In this document: one piece after another, positions 1 to 12,792 of the stretch
Layout: each line of letters begins with the position of its first letter
How positions within the stretch are numbered: position 1 is the stretch's first letter
Assembly (NCBI GenBank): GCA_905250125.1
Contig: CAJNOL010000511.1
Location: 39,608 to 103,607, forward strand
Direction of reading: 5' to 3'
Source of the DNA: Rotaria sordida
Lineage: Eukaryota; Rotifera; Eurotatoria; Philodinida; Philodinidae
Length of the DNA stretch: 64,000 nt
Made by a program: the position numbers and the translations under genes
Notes under the pieces: generated by a model
What the model saw: the letters and a program-made list of their open reading frames with translations, nothing else
Databases searched by the model: none
What the model was told of the DNA's origin: nothing

Positions 1-583
1 ATTAGCCTATAGTAATATGCATCAATTGATCTATAGAACAGTAATTCTAACTCGAAGTGAATTAGATAAATAACTGACAACAATGATTTTGATGCAAATT
101 TTCTTTAACTTGCTGTACCATTTTTTATAGTTAATCTATTTGTATCATATCACTCAACTACATTTTTATACTACATGTATCTTGCAGTGAGTCTACATCA
201 ATTTAATTTGCATCATCTATCTTTTGTGATGTTTTTTAAAGTCATACACTAGCTCGAAACATTATTCGAACATCAATAACTTTATCCTGCAAAAGAAATT
301 TAAGATAAAGAAAGAATTTTACATTAATTTTATTAGTACCATTCGACAATTCGAAGTCTATTTCCTCATTCATATTGAAAAAGAGAAAATTCTACTTGTG
401 CTTTCGTGATTTTTATTTACTTTTCTGAAAAAAACCTTAATTTTTAAAGAAAAATGTTACTGCTTGTTTTTTCTGAGAAATGAAGTTTTTATTCGAAGAA
501 TTCATCTTTTGTTTACAGTAAACATTTTGGAAAACACGTACATCATTTCGCAGACAAGAAACTGTTTTATATATGATAGTATG
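1..583. other. Non-coding AT-rich stretch
   Basis: No open frame with coding character, splice-framed exon or RNA gene is visible. The stretch is AT-rich with homopolymer runs and ends at the target duplication of the MITE that follows. Confidence 0.5.
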
Positions 584-793
584 CAGGGGTGGCGCGAGTC
601 AACCAACATTGGGGGGGTGTAGCGAAATTTTTTGGACTAGAAAGACGAAGTCTGCAATTTTTCGGGGGGTGTCACATTGTTTTTGGTGACAATTGGAAGA
701 AAAGTTCCTGATTTTGTTTAGCAAAAAAACAGAAATTTTTGAAGATTGGGGGGGTGTCGCACCCCCGACTACCCCCCGGTCGCGCCACCCCTG
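584..793. mobile_element. hAT-type MITE, 210 bp, with 8-bp target duplication
   Basis: The element starts with CAGGGGTGGCGCGA and ends with its reverse complement TCGCGCCACCCCTG. It is flanked on both sides by the identical octamer ATAGTATG (576-583 and 794-801). Eight-base target duplications with CAGGGG-type terminal inverted repeats are the hallmark of the hAT superfamily (family knowledge). The inside is GC-richer than its surroundings, with several G runs (near 611 and 748) and C runs, and has no open frame, so it is non-autonomous. The exact target duplication suggests a fairly recent insertion. Confidence 0.9.
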
Positions 794-801
794 ATAGTAT
801 G

Positions 802-2019
802 ATTTAGAATAGCATCATAAATTTTTGATGAAGCTACGAAAAAAAAGATAACCATATCAACATGTTTCTCAAATACCATAGGAATTGTTGTTATGGGTAT
901 TTTGAAATTTTCATAGTTTTATCAAAAAAGTTTTTTTTATTCTATTTTAAACCATACCATCATGTAGATTGATTTTTCGTCTATTGAATTAGATATTTCT
1001 CAACATGTTCCGATGTAAAATAAAGATGCAATTTTTAAAAAAAGCTTCATTTATAAAAAAAAACAACAGTTTTTTTTTCTTCCAAAGCCAAGATTTTTTT
1101 TTCAAGTAAATAATTATAAATCTAGAAAGCTTAGGTAGAATTTTCTTGTTTCTCATATGAATAAAGAAACGAACTTAGAATCATCGAATGGTATTAATAA
1201 ATTTAACACAAAATTCTTTATTTACCTTAAATTTCTTTTGTACGATGTTCCTCATATTTGTTCAAATCATTTTTTGAGCTAATTAGTATATCTCTTGCGT
1301 CTCCGAATGATGTCATCGACAATTGGTCTATGTACTTGACCACATTCATTTGAATCGATGATGTCAACAAAACAATAAATGTTAATCAAATGATATCAAT
1401 ATTCGCACTAATAAATAATTCTTTTTTAGAAATGAAAATAAAAATAAAAAGTTGTGCTTACTCTATAATTAGTTTTGAAATGAATTTAAAATAGAAATCA
1501 AATGAACTGCTTTTTATGAATTTTCAAATATTCAGACATTAAAAAAAAACAATATATTTATGAGAATGTTGATGCCGTTACCTATTGATATACTTCAAAA
1601 TGTACGTAGTAGTAAACAAACTAAATGAATAGAAAACGAAACAAACTGTTTCATATATAAAGCTAAAATAAACAACAATGGATACATTCATTTTGCTGGC
1701 TTATGATAGAGATGTCCATTGCGGTGCCATCGCTATCCCACGGTGCCAGTAGTAGATTTTTAAAGCAATGATCGCGACAACTTTCTTCGTAGAAGAAATT
1801 GCAAAAATGTATGAATTTGAACGAAAATTCAGTTTTCATAAATGTAATACTCTAAGACTCGAGTAATTTCATGGACTAGTAACAACAGTTGTAGTTCAAT
1901 ACAGTTACAGCAGTGATATTCAAAATATTGTTTTAAATAGTATCGTGGTGCACAAGATTTTCTTTTTACTATCGTTATGACGCAGCAGCAATAAACTTTC
2001 AGTTGCGACGGATATCTCT
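802..2019. other. Non-coding AT-rich stretch
   Basis: Only short chance frames are present. No convincing exon, tRNA or element end is seen. Confidence 0.45.
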
Positions 2020-2532
2020 AGTTGATAACTTTTTTTTATATGGATGAATGCTTTTCATACTTGATGAATTTTAATATGAGCAATTTTCATATTTATACTA
2101 TTGTTTCATTAAGCAAAGTGGCATCATTGATATTTTTTCTAGAATGTAATTTTAAAAAAATAACAAGACATATATATCAAAATATTGTTAAATTTTACTG
2201 TTTGTTGAGATTTTTTCATTTTTGTTTTATTAAACAAAGTATCAACATCTACATTACCATTCAATGTCACGCACGTTTTTATTTTTATTTATTGAAAAGT
2301 TTTCTTCTATGTAAATTAGAAGAAAGCATGATAGTGTTATATCTTATACTTTGATACGGAGAAAGAAAATTAGAAGAATGAGCAGAGTCTTCAATATTGT
2401 TTTTTTTTTAATTTTCTACTGAGTAGTAATAACCATCTGTTGTTTTAAATTTGGCAGAAAAACTCATTAAACATAGGGATGAATTTCAAATTGATTTCCT
2501 TCTTTTAAAGTTAAATAAAAAACAGAGTTTAC

Positions 2533-2540
2533 TATATAAA
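2533..2540 (+). promoter_or_regulatory. TATA box of the secreted-protein gene
   Basis: TATATAAA lies 100 bases upstream of the ATG at 2640. The corresponding place in the inverted copy (about 26757-26768, minus strand) also keeps a TATATA core. That supports it as the promoter of the ancestral gene. Confidence 0.5.
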
Positions 2541-2639
2541 AGCAACATCATTTACATTACTTTCTATCGACTTTTTTTTGTTGAAGAGGTAAGACTTTTA
2601 GAATAAATATAGTGTCTTTTTACTCTCCTAATCATTATC

Positions 2640-3119
2640 ATGCATTGGACAATCGCATTTTTGTTTGCAACCTATTTGATGACAGTTCATTCACAAACAT
2701 GGGAAGGAACTTTTGTAGCTGATCCAGGATGCGACACTAGTCGATGTTGCTGTTTGAACGAACCAATTGTAATAACTCGTCCTTCACCAACTACAGTATC
2801 TTTCGGTACAACTTTAACTGGTAGATGTTTTGGGATGAACGGTTATAGCGGTACTACTGATTATCCAACTAGTTATACAATATCAGTGGTAAATACTCTC
2901 GTTACCTTAACAATTACATTAAGTAGCGATAGTAACCATGTCAGTATTAGTAATACGTTCGATCCGTCATGCGTTATATCAAGTACTCGTACTGTCGTCA
3001 CTGATCCACCTACTGGTACTACTATCGCAAGTATCACTAATGTTCCTGGCAGCAACGCTGTTCGAAAATATATTAACATTATAACATTGCTTAATTTAGC
3101 TTTTTGTTATGTGTTGTAA
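2640..3119 (+). CDS. Small secreted or GPI-anchored cysteine-rich protein, single exon, 159 aa
   Basis: The 159-residue frame begins with a typical signal peptide of about 18 residues (hydrophobic stretch FLFATYLMTV, likely cleavage after VHS). The mature part starts QTWEG and has a cysteine cluster (CDTSRCCC), two further cysteines, and a long Thr/Ser/Val-rich region suited to beta structure and O-glycosylation. The C-terminus is a hydrophobic tail (INIITLLNLAFCYVL) preceded by GSNA, which could be a GPI-attachment signal. I recognise no named family. The layout resembles small secreted proteins I associate with bdelloids, but that is memory only. A TATA box lies upstream and AATAAA follows at about 3154. 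A broken copy exists at 26222-26660. The start was chosen because the signal peptide begins at this ATG and the copy conserves it. Confidence 0.7.
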   Translation: MHWTIAFLFATYLMTVHSQTWEGTFVADPGCDTSRCCCLNEPIVITRPSPTTVSFGTTLTGRCFGMNGYSGTTDYPTSYTISVVNTLVTLTITLSSDSNHVSISNTFDPSCVISSTRTVVTDPPTGTTIASITNVPGSNAVRKYINIITLLNLAFCYVL

Positions 3120-3459
3120 TAAGTATTCAAATACTATGAATTAAATTTTATTTTAATAAATCGAGTTTGCATTCATTGAATACTGTTCGATAACACACTA
3201 CATGACATCTCGTAGTTTTCAACAATGGATAAGTAATAAAGATAAACAATAATGTGCAGTGCACTATGATGACATTGTAATATTTTCAATTTCGAAGAAA
3301 AAGAAAGATAGCACTCTTCTGATCTGACTGAAAGGCGAAGAACGTAGTAACGATTACAAATGGAACCAAAAGATTAGTTGAATGGTAGAAAAATTTGATC
3401 TTAAAGTTAATAATTAATTCTCTAATTAGAAATTCGAAAAATTGTGTTGATATTATTTA

Positions 3460-3800
3460 GATGAAGAGAATTTTAATAGGATCTCAACCTTAGATATTTT
3501 TCTAAATTTTTTCAGTTTAATGTTAAAATTCACTTATGAAGGTATCGATCTATAATGATTACAGATATGCTTTAGCTGTATTACAGCCTATATCATTTAT
3601 TCGTTAGCAATCGATCAGTTTCCTTATATTCACTTCACTACTTTCTCTAGCATATGGAGAAGTGGATTTATACTATTATTTCTATCATTGCATCAACAGT
3701 AAATGCTGTTATTGTTACAAATGCAAAGTTAATAATAAAAGCAGTCAAAGATTCTCCAACAAGATCAATCATATTATGGCAAGCCGCAATACAGCTATTA
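3460..3800. other. Conserved decayed fragment, inverted partner at 24950-25400
   Basis: This segment matches the reverse complement of 24950-25400 over about 300 bases, for example around the shared words CACTTCACTACTTTC and GTTATTG. In one direction the plus-strand frame reads ISIIASTVNAVIVTNAKLII, a membrane-like stretch. On the minus strand both copies read a related string (IINFAFVTITAFTV here). Coding direction cannot be decided, and stops interrupt both. It is either a pseudogene fragment or a conserved non-coding piece. Confidence 0.4.
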
Positions 3801-6800
3801 TGATGAATTTGGTTTTCATACTTATGAAACACTAGTGATATGTGCATCATGTGGAAACTTTGAGGATATTATAAGGAACATGAGCTCTATTTTCGGATAA
3901 AGTTTTAGATTCAAATTCGTTAGTTCAGTTTTCTTCGTTATATCCTGGAAAGCGTTGAAAAATTCACTAAAATGACCATAACTCAAGAAAGTACTTATGG
4001 TACTGATCCATTTAGGACATTTATCTGCACCACGGATTCTAACAATCAGCAAAATATGAGCTCGAACGGAGTTCTCATAAGCTGGAAGAGTTTGCTCGTA
4101 AAAGAAGAAAACAATTTCTCGTTCTTCTTTCCTTTCTCTTGTTGTCGTTGAAAAATTTAAGAAATTATTATGCATGGTACAATAATTTTTTTTTTAATTA
4201 TCTTGATGGAGAATGTTTTTCTACACAACATCATATTTGGTCTTTTGAAATGTCTTAAAACAATTAAGATTGAAATTAATAAACTAATCAATTCGACCTG
4301 TTTCGTTTTGCTTGGATTTCTGAGCAAACAATATCATTGTATCTTTTGTAAAAATCATGAAGTTTGACATTGATTTACAGTTTCTTTGAAAAGAGAAACA
4401 AAATTTGAGTGTGTGGGAAGTATAAGTGATTGAAAACGGACTTCTCCAATTTCCGAATCCAACAAACATGAGAAAAAGTAAACTTTTAATAATGTGTCAA
4501 CAATCTAACGAAAATAGCATAGTAAAATATGTATTTTTTACTATTACGTTTTTACTCAAGATACTTAACGCATCGTTATGCTCTGGATATTTTTCATGGA
4601 TCTTAGCTGCTTGAAGCAGAGTGCATATCAGTGTTTTCGATATTTTTTAGGAGTGGAAGGACCTAAAAAGTTGATAGAAACTACTTTCATCCTGGGAGTG
4701 TTAGAAGTGGTGACCAGATGGGGAGAAGACGGAGAACAAAACCCACCATAATCCGACACCTTTCACAATAAACGGCTTGCCACCAGGCCGCTCCCTTCCA
4801 AACCTTTTCACCTTGCGTCTAGAGGTGTAAGCAGAAGGGTCAAGCAGCGACGACGACTTTAATCATTAAATTTTTATCCATAGAGGCAGCGCCTGCTAGA
4901 CTTTAAGTTTTTCTGCACCGGTGGCGGCTTTAACAACCAAAAAAAAACATATTTGCTCTCAAAAGACGAAAAAGTAATTGATCGTATATGTATAGATGGC
5001 AACGGCGACAGTACCTTATACTATTATCAAGAATTTTCATTCGTGGTAGCGGCGCAGCGGCTGAACTTGCTTTTTCACAGCGGTGGTTCCTAAAAAATTC
5101 TTAAAATTATCTAAGATTCCGCGACGGTGGCGATTTATTTTTCAAACAAATCAGCGGCGGCAACGGCTCAGCCGTACGGCTTACACGGCTACTTGCAACG
5201 ACATAGTCCGCTTATTATTAATTATTTCACTTTTGCCAAAGAAAGAGAAATGAGGTTTCAAAATTCGATTTCTGTCCAAAATTACCACGAAGCTGTGTAA
5301 AAATTGGCAGAAAATCGGACATTTTGGGGAGGGGGGAAGGTTCCCTATTTTCCTCGAAGCAAGAACCCTGATGTAGATAAATTTTTAATTATTTCAATTT
5401 TGTTACCATGTGGTAACAATAACTGATTAGTTGAGGATTGATCTATAGGAATCTGAATCAAATTAAAAGTTTTTTTGAGTCTTAAATTTGTATATACATA
5501 TATACATATCGATCAAAATCAAGTTAACAGGTCATTACTACAAGATTATAACACGATTAAAATAACATATTCAGTATATTCATTTAAAATGGCAATTTAT
5601 AGCGTTTATGAACAAGATGAAAAATACATGAAGCAATTTTGAAATACAGATTTGTGCATATTTTGAATATTGCATCAGAAATAATTTAAATCTACAAATT
5701 TAAAATTGCAGACTTTTTAGAAAATTAAATCATCTGACGAATGAACTTGTTTTTAATTTTCCAGCAGGTACAAAAGACACCAAAAACTTGATTAAAAGAA
5801 GTGGTACATTCTTTATGCGCCACTCATTATAGAAATTGTTTCGGTATCCAAGTGAAGAAATACAGGCAGGCTCCGGTCGGGAAAGCACTGAGAATAGTAG
5901 GAACTTGAAAAAAAGAATCCGGTGACCGACTTTATCTAATCCCCACCGGAACTAGTGAAATTTGGTCATCGGATCCAATACTGGATTTGTAGTTCCAAAT
6001 TCTTACTAGTTTTCAGAGTTTTTCGGCGGATTCCGGCTGGAAATTTGAGGAGCTTGGCATCTGAATCATTGATCTGGATTAAACTTTTTACTTATGATGT
6101 TCAAGATAAAACTAGAATGAAAAAGAATAAATACACATATTCGAACATTATTTTAACATATATAGTTCAATAGAATATTTTTTAAATAATGATGTCAATT
6201 GAATACATTAAATTTTGGATGATAATTTAGATGCTAATCTTAAATATATATTCTTTATGTCTATTCAAAGTTGTACATTTGAAAACTTACTCAAACAAAA
6301 GTTACAGCACGTTAGAACTAATAAAATTCTATTAGTGCTATCCACCTAGGACAATCTATTTTGCTTTCGACAATAAACAGAAAGATAAAAAATTGACATT
6401 ATTGATATATAACGATCGATCGTTTCATATATAATTGCATTGCCTATATCATAGTTAAAACTAGTATTTCGATGAAGCCATTAAAAACCTAAAGATTGAC
6501 TCTTATTGAATCACTCATTTTGGGTCTTTGATCTATTAACTAGATCAGCTTTCAAGTAACTGTAAGAAGAAACATTGTAATAAATTGCCAAAAAATATGT
6601 CATACTAGGTATAAATACAAATGAAAAACCTACAGAGAACGAATCAATTACTGATATGAAAAAAACACAGAAAAAATGATAGTTGATTGATTGCAGGATC
6701 GATCGAAACTTTCGAGAAAGTTAATAGAAATAAAACAAAAACGAAAGAGATAGAATTTATAAGAATCAAAGAGAAAAAACGAAAATATATACATGTTAAC

Positions 6801-8327
6801 GTCTATGAACATGATTCCATCGTTGAACATATCTTTTGTTAACTATAGAAATATTTTCTCAGAATGACAATTTGACAATATCAATATTATATAGAATTGG
6901 GCTACTCGATGTTCTCGATTATTCTGATAAAAATCACGACTCATGAAAACTTAAAGCACACTATTCACAAGGGTCAGGCAAATAATTCATTACTTTTCTA
7001 ACAGGGAACTGATATTTTAAATCTATTATAAACTCTTTTACAGTTCATCACAAAAAGAAAGTTATTGTATCATATGATTCAGTTGAAAATATCAACTAAT
7101 GCATAATATTCGAAATCAACTACAAAATAAAAGCGGAAAAAAACGACATGAAATATTCTTGGTTTTGTTGCATAACCTATTTGTTCATTGATTTTGAACA
7201 AAATTGACGAATACACAGAAAAATAAAAAGCCTGCTCTATTATTACGATAAATATAAAAGTGCTTTGACAAAGAGGACTAGCAGACATTGATACTGCAAT
7301 CAATTCTATTTATTCAGTATGTTTTATTCACTTACAAGATGGTTGAAAAATGTAGTTATTTTTACGTTTTATCTCTATAAGACTTGCTTTTGCTGCTAAT
7401 TATGTTCAATTATAAATACATCAACATCTAGATTAATTTTCAACTCATGTTTAATTTTATATTGTTCATAAGGTTCACTGCTTATTCATACCGAAAGGTG
7501 AATATAGTAAATTCAACCAAAGTATTGCAATAAGCACGATTAAATGTATCTATACTAAAATTCACAAAACGCTCATCACAGATGAACATTTGCATAAGAA
7601 AAGTAGTGTAATGAACGCATCAGTCGGGTTATCTGATAAGAACGAACTGGAACAGTATAGAAGTCAATTTTTGTTTCATCGATAACTATCAAAATTTTCA
7701 GACAGTTTGATAACTCCAACTTATCAAATCTTGCGCACTTCTGTGCTTCTAAGTAAGTCAAGCTATAGATACAACACAAAAAAAATTTGTTCACAATAAA
7801 AGCTCATCTCCAAACTTTTGACTTGCAAAATAAATTGGAAATCCAGTGAGCTATTATTTTATGGAAGGTTTATGTATTTTTCAGATGCTCAATCTAATTA
7901 ATAAACTTCATCTATCAAACGACCATTACTCACTACATGGAGTGCCGTACCCAAGATGATGAATTTTTTAATCAAAGATTATTTAAAAAAATAGTCTCAA
8001 CATATGTCTTCAAATAAATCCATTGTACGTGATGAAACATGGCTACGAACACAAACACTTGTTGGAGTAAAAACTTAATTAACTTTTTCCTGTAAGATTT
8101 TTATCTGTCAAAATTTATTACTTTTTATATTGCCCTAGGTATGCAGTTAATTAATTACAAATATATATAATTTCAACATGAAATAAGTAAATGATTTCGT
8201 TTCTGTTTATATATGTTACAAGAGAGAATTTTTATTTTTCGGTACACTGCACATAAGACATTGATTAAATAAATCAAAACAAGAATTATGATGCAAGCAT
8301 ACAACAATATTGTTTTTAAAAATAATG
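3801..8327. other. Gene-poor stretch with a GC-richer repeat-like patch at 4640-5370
   Basis: No gene is recognised. Between about 4640 and 5370 the base composition changes abruptly: GGCGGC and CGACGACG motifs, repeated phrases such as GGCGGCTTTAACAACC and CGGCGGCAACGGCTCAG, and a G-run near 5325. A second GC-richer patch (about 5865-6060) contains CCGGTCGG and TTCGGCGGATTCCGGC. These patches look like inserted repetitive DNA, but no terminal repeat or target duplication could be fixed. The remainder is AT-rich with chance frames only. Confidence 0.4.
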
Positions 8328-8585
8328 ATGTCATGTGTTGATGATGAAACAAATGTTTATAGTTTTCATGTCAATAAATTTTTTAAAATTCAAAGAGCAT
8401 TTCATCAATTTGATGTAAATCATAATGGATTTATAACAGATGATGAAGTGCATCAATGCCTTTGATATTATTATTCTTATTTCAATGATTTTAATATACC
8501 ATATATTTCATCACAGATGAGTTATAATCAAGATGAACAAGTCAGTTGCGATGAATATATGATATTTATGTCTAAAACTAATTGA
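8328..8585 (+). pseudogene. EF-hand (calmodulin-like) pseudogene, left copy
   Basis: From ATG 8328 the frame reads an 85-codon small protein. It aligns without gaps to the minus-strand copy at 23094-23366. The first EF-hand loop is intact (DVNHNGFITDDE, about codons 32-43). An in-frame TGA at 8463-8465 stops it right after HQCL. Beyond the stop the same frame continues with the degraded second hand (YNQDEQVSCDEY), in which the invariant loop glycine has become Glu. It ends with a natural stop at 8583-8585. No frameshift is present, so the inactivation is the nonsense codon plus loop damage. Family function (calcium binding) is known; this copy probably no longer makes it. Confidence 0.75.
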
Positions 8586-11102
8586 CACGAAATTCTATGA
8601 AGCTTTTTAAAACAATAATAAATGAATTGATTATTTAATTTTTATTAGTAATATTCATTTTTAAAATAAATTATTTGTAAGGTTCATTTTCACTTTAATT
8701 ACATTTTTACACTGATTGATGTGTTTTATATACACAGCGCTGCGTGAGACTGAGAACACGATGATTCTGATGAAAATGTTCTAAATATAAAATCCTTCTT
8801 TTTTATATTTCTCAAGTGCGACTGCTTTGTCAACTAATTGTCGTCGTGCACTAGAAAAAAAATGATTTTTTTTTCATAACCAGTTAAAAAAATAATGACA
8901 AAAAAAGTACTTTATTGTTTTTCCTCTCGTTCTACTAACAAAATAAATTCTCACTTTCTTGACAAGGACAAGAATGAAAAGAAAGAAGAAAAAAATGGAA
9001 ACAAAACGTTGTTACCAGTTTTTATATGTATACATACAGATTATTTGGAAATTACATGATGAAATAGACGTTTTTCCAAAATGCGATCATTTAGCACTAA
9101 AGTTCTCTATAAGTTCAATTTTCTGAACCAGAACAATGGGGTGTGGGCATTGTTCCTTCATCCACATTCTCAAGATGCTCTTTTTTTTTTGAAATATTGT
9201 TTAAATGTTGTGCAGATGATAGTCAAAGTCCAAATATATTATACATCGATATTATATTGCTGGTTCGCTTAGAGATTATATTTGTATATGAAATGAGCGT
9301 AACAAACAACGATAGAAAATTCTATAAAAAGACTATTAGTTAGTTCTACATCATAGTTTGTCAATAATCAAGATCAAGTATGTTTAAATGACTTTACAAC
9401 ACGAAACAATGACGAATGGATCAATACTATCATCTTCATCATGGTACAACTGAGAATCTTTTACACAGAAGACTGTGTGATCCATGCATCTACACATTGT
9501 AAAAAATAAGTGTAGAATAATAAATCGTCACTATCCGTTTATTACCATTATATAAACTCTTTTTAAGTTGACGAGCGTAATCTATCCTTTCTGTTCATAA
9601 ACCTTGACAAGAGTTTGTGACTCATTACAAATTAATATATTCTCATAGTGTTTTATGTATTTATAAACCGTTTTTAGGCATATTACTCTATTAACCTTTA
9701 GGCGAAGATTATATTATTCTATGGTTGTATTTAAAATATGCAATGATAAATTCTTCACCTAAAGATTTATTTCGTTCATATACTCAAAAAGGATTTATGA
9801 ACATAGAAAACAGTACAAAGGTATACGAATCTGCACCTGGCCAAAATTTACGAACAGAAAGGATGGATTACGCTCACAAACTTAAAGAGAATTTACATAA
9901 TAATAATAAACAAATGGTGAGGGTTTATTATTTTAAACTTTATTTTAGATTGCATGCAAATGTCATTCTTCTCTCTAAATGTTGTTGACGACTCATTTAT
10001 TCGAGTGTTTCATCAAATATTGACACGCCTTTTGAGGTTAAAAACAAATTGTTCTTGAACGTCTTCTTTTATACAAGCTGTTTTTTCAAAGATTTCCGGA
10101 AGCAATTATTCACTCATGATTTTATGGTTTTTTTTTCTTTTGTACTCAATGATAATCATGGATCTCTCTTTTCTTTTCTTTTCATTCTGTCATCAACCTA
10201 TCAATAGAAAAAAATTGTCTGCTCATAATCTTTCTTTAATAATTTTTTCAAATGATATCTGGAATCAAATTTCGTATTATGAAAACGGGCATCATACATT
10301 TCACACCTAAAATGTTCAAATTTTTAGACACGAAAATAAGGGACTATGCTGGTAGTAAAGGCAATTACAAGATATCTATAAAAAGCATAATTAAGACGAA
10401 ACCATTAGATCTTTGGAACCTAACTGTCTTAAGCTCACATTTTTTCTTAAATTCATATGATCGAGAACATCGTTGTAAATGGTGTTAACCATAACTATTA
10501 GTTGATGTGAGCAGGATTTGTCGTAATAAACCACAAGTCACCTAAGAATCACTATAAAACAAACTCTGGAAACTATTAGCGATGATTTAAAAAATCTATA
10601 GAACCTGCAAAACTATTCCGAGAACCGTAAACCGTGCAACTAATTTCACCTCAAATATGTTGATCCATCTCATTAATGCCAAATGCTAAAGTTGATATTT
10701 TAACATTGATGCATGATACAATGATACATTCATTGTCTACCAGATAGTTGCATTTAGACATGGATCAAAGATGATCTAGTACAACCAAAAAATATTGCCG
10801 TACTCTCAATCACGTTTTAGAAATTGCACAAATATATAGGATGAAATATACGTGACTGGATGCAATTTTATATCTTAATGGTCAATATTATAAGTAAATA
10901 AAATAATGTTATTTTAATATCTCATTTCATTTGTCTATATAGTTGCATAAATGTAAAAATTCGTATGAATATTCATCTTTAATATGGTCATTGATAATAT
11001 AAAGACAAAAATATGTGAAAAATTTAAAAGCATAAAAAGTCAGCAGTATTTGTTCTTTGTATTGTTGTTGAATTTTAAATGATTATTGAAAATGATGAAA
11101 TC
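8586..11102. other. Mostly non-coding, one orphan exon-like frame inside
   Basis: Apart from the exon-like frame at 9702-9916 (listed separately) I see only AT-rich DNA with no recognisable gene, repeat end or RNA. Confidence 0.4.
9702..9916 (+). CDS. Orphan exon-like frame, unknown product
   Basis: A 71-codon open stretch is bounded by an acceptor-like CTTTAG and a donor-like ATG|GTGAGG. Its composition is protein-like (contains SPKDLFRSYTQKGFMNIENS and SAPGQNLRTERMDYAHKLKE), rich in charged residues and apparently helical. No upstream exon with a start codon and no convincing downstream exon could be joined. It may be an internal exon of a broken gene or a captured fragment. I cannot assign a family; a faint resemblance to TPR-like helical proteins is not enough to name one. 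Confidence 0.25.
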
Positions 11103-12792
11103 TTACTTTCTCACCAATGAAAGAAGTTCGACTAGAATAAGAGAGAAAATAGATTCAAAACTATGAACAAGAATACAGTGATACTAACTAGGAATCGGAA
11201 ATACGATGGTAGAATTCTTCTCAGCTGATATACTCGTTAACGTTTGAAGATAGCGCAGTTGTAAAGCAATTGGACTTTGATTGATAATATCGGCGGCTTC
11301 CTTAAGATAAAAACAGGAATTTTATGCATATGAATTCAGACAGAAATCTTACTTTGAGAGATCGTGAAGCTTTCTGTTCACCTTCGGCAGAAATAATCTT
11401 TGCACGAGCTTCACGTGCAGCTAGAAATAAAACATCGATTTTATGTTATTTTCAAATTCAAACAATGAGATCATACTAACCTTCAGCTTCAGCAGCCATA
11501 CTACGCTGCATACTCACAGGAAGTCGAACATCCTTACTGGAATCAATAATTAAACGTAGATTGTGAGAACTTAAGATACTTACATCTCTACTCGTTCAAC
11601 TTTAACACCCCAAGGATCTGTTCCTTCATCGAGATGTGTTTGCATCGAATGCGAAATATTTTCACGATCACTTAAAATTTCTTGCAGTGTCTTCGTACCT
11701 CTACATACACCAACAAACTTGAATGTTTTTTATAAAATCATAAACTTATTGCTCACAAAATGTTGCGCAACGTAGTAGCAGCTAGTAGTTGTGTTGAAAC
11801 ACGTGAATTTTCAACATTAGTCACGCTGATAACCGGATTGAAAATTCGAAAATAGACTACACCATCAACTGATACAGTCTAAAAAAAAAGAAAGAAATTT
11901 ACAAAAGTATTTCATTCATTCCAAATAGCTGACCACAGAATCACGTGTCAGAATTTCTTGTGGTGGTACATCAAAGGTAACTAGAAAACAAACGTTGAAA
12001 ATACTTTCTATGTTTCCTATAAACCTCGATAAATATCAATTCTACTAACCAGTTCTTAAGTCAACTTTGATTATCATATCGACGCAAGGTAAAATGAAAA
12101 ATAGACCGGGACCCTTGGCACCACCTATTCAATTGCAGAAACATTATTCAAACATAACTATTTTATTAACGGATCTTACCGGGAAGAATTCGGCCGAGAC
12201 GCATAATGACTGCACGTTCATACTCTTGTACAACCTAGAAGAAAATTTTTGCTGGTTACAACGAAAGAAAGAAATTTTCTTAGATCACTTTAAGTGAACA
12301 ACTTACTTTGATTGTGACAAATAGTGAAAATGGAAATGTCAGTATGAAGACGATATAGGAAAGGATCACTAAAGCCCACCCGCAAGCACCGATACCATCT
12401 TCCGAATCACGAATGTCGCCTGTTGAGTAAGAGAAAAAGAACAAAATAATAAAAAACCTATTTGATTATTTGATCTCTTATTTTCTTATCATAAAGCTAG
12501 TAGTGAAGCGAGATGTGTATGTGTATTATCGAAGTTTAGTTATCTTAATGTCATTACTAAGAGTGCTAGCAGATGAATGAGAAGAACTCGGCAGCAGCAA
12601 ACAATAGAAGGAACAGAGAAGATTTTTTTTTACTTTGATGATTCGTTGAATGACTTGCTCTAATGACTCGTACCGGACTCGCTGCAATAGTCCAATAAAT
12701 ACATTACTGAAAGATAATGATATTATAGACTGTAATAAGTTACCTTCCGGATGGTTTCTACTACCAATTACATGTTCATGTTTTGTTGACAT
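11103..12792 (-). CDS. STOM: Stomatin (band 7 / SPFH membrane protein), 11 exons, 280 aa
   Basis: Exons (minus strand): 12792-12744, 12419-12307, 12234-12180, 12124-12050, 11980-11934, 11878-11757, 11700-11584, 11536-11481, 11420-11353, 11300-11189, 11131-11103. All have GT-AG introns and phases that close exactly to 281 codons. Residues 31-53 form the hydrophobic intramembrane hairpin with the conserved proline (LTFPFS). The SPFH domain follows: [51 protein letters not shown]. Then comes the coiled coil [20 protein letters not shown]. The C-terminus is [13 protein letters not shown]; the last exon is only 29 bases and easily missed. Length matches animal stomatins (about 288). By family knowledge it is a cholesterol-associated scaffold on the inner face of the plasma membrane that oligomerises and modulates ion channels. 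The start is the only ATG in the first exon. Confidence 0.93.

Larger units (their letters stand above)
2020..8590 (+). repeat. Left arm of a diverged inverted duplication (partner 22990-27255)
   Basis: Successive blocks here match the reverse complement of blocks at 22990-27255 in mirror order: 2040-2130 with about 27180-27250; 2385-2510 with about 26800-26920; the TATA region and secreted-protein gene 2530-3119 with 26222-26770; 3130-3190 with about 26160-26215; 3220-3390 with about 25965-26115; 3460-3800 with 24950-25400; and the EF-hand pseudogene 8328-8585 with 23094-23366. Similarity runs from about 60 to 85 percent by eye, with large unmatched segments (notably about 3.85-8.3 kb on this side). 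The duplication is therefore old, and the arms differ in length through insertions and deletions. Confidence 0.75.

Noticed and set aside
2022-2354. 110-codon frame rich in Phe/Ile/Tyr
   Set aside because: Composition is that of AT-rich DNA, and the matching region of the inverted copy does not keep the frame open.
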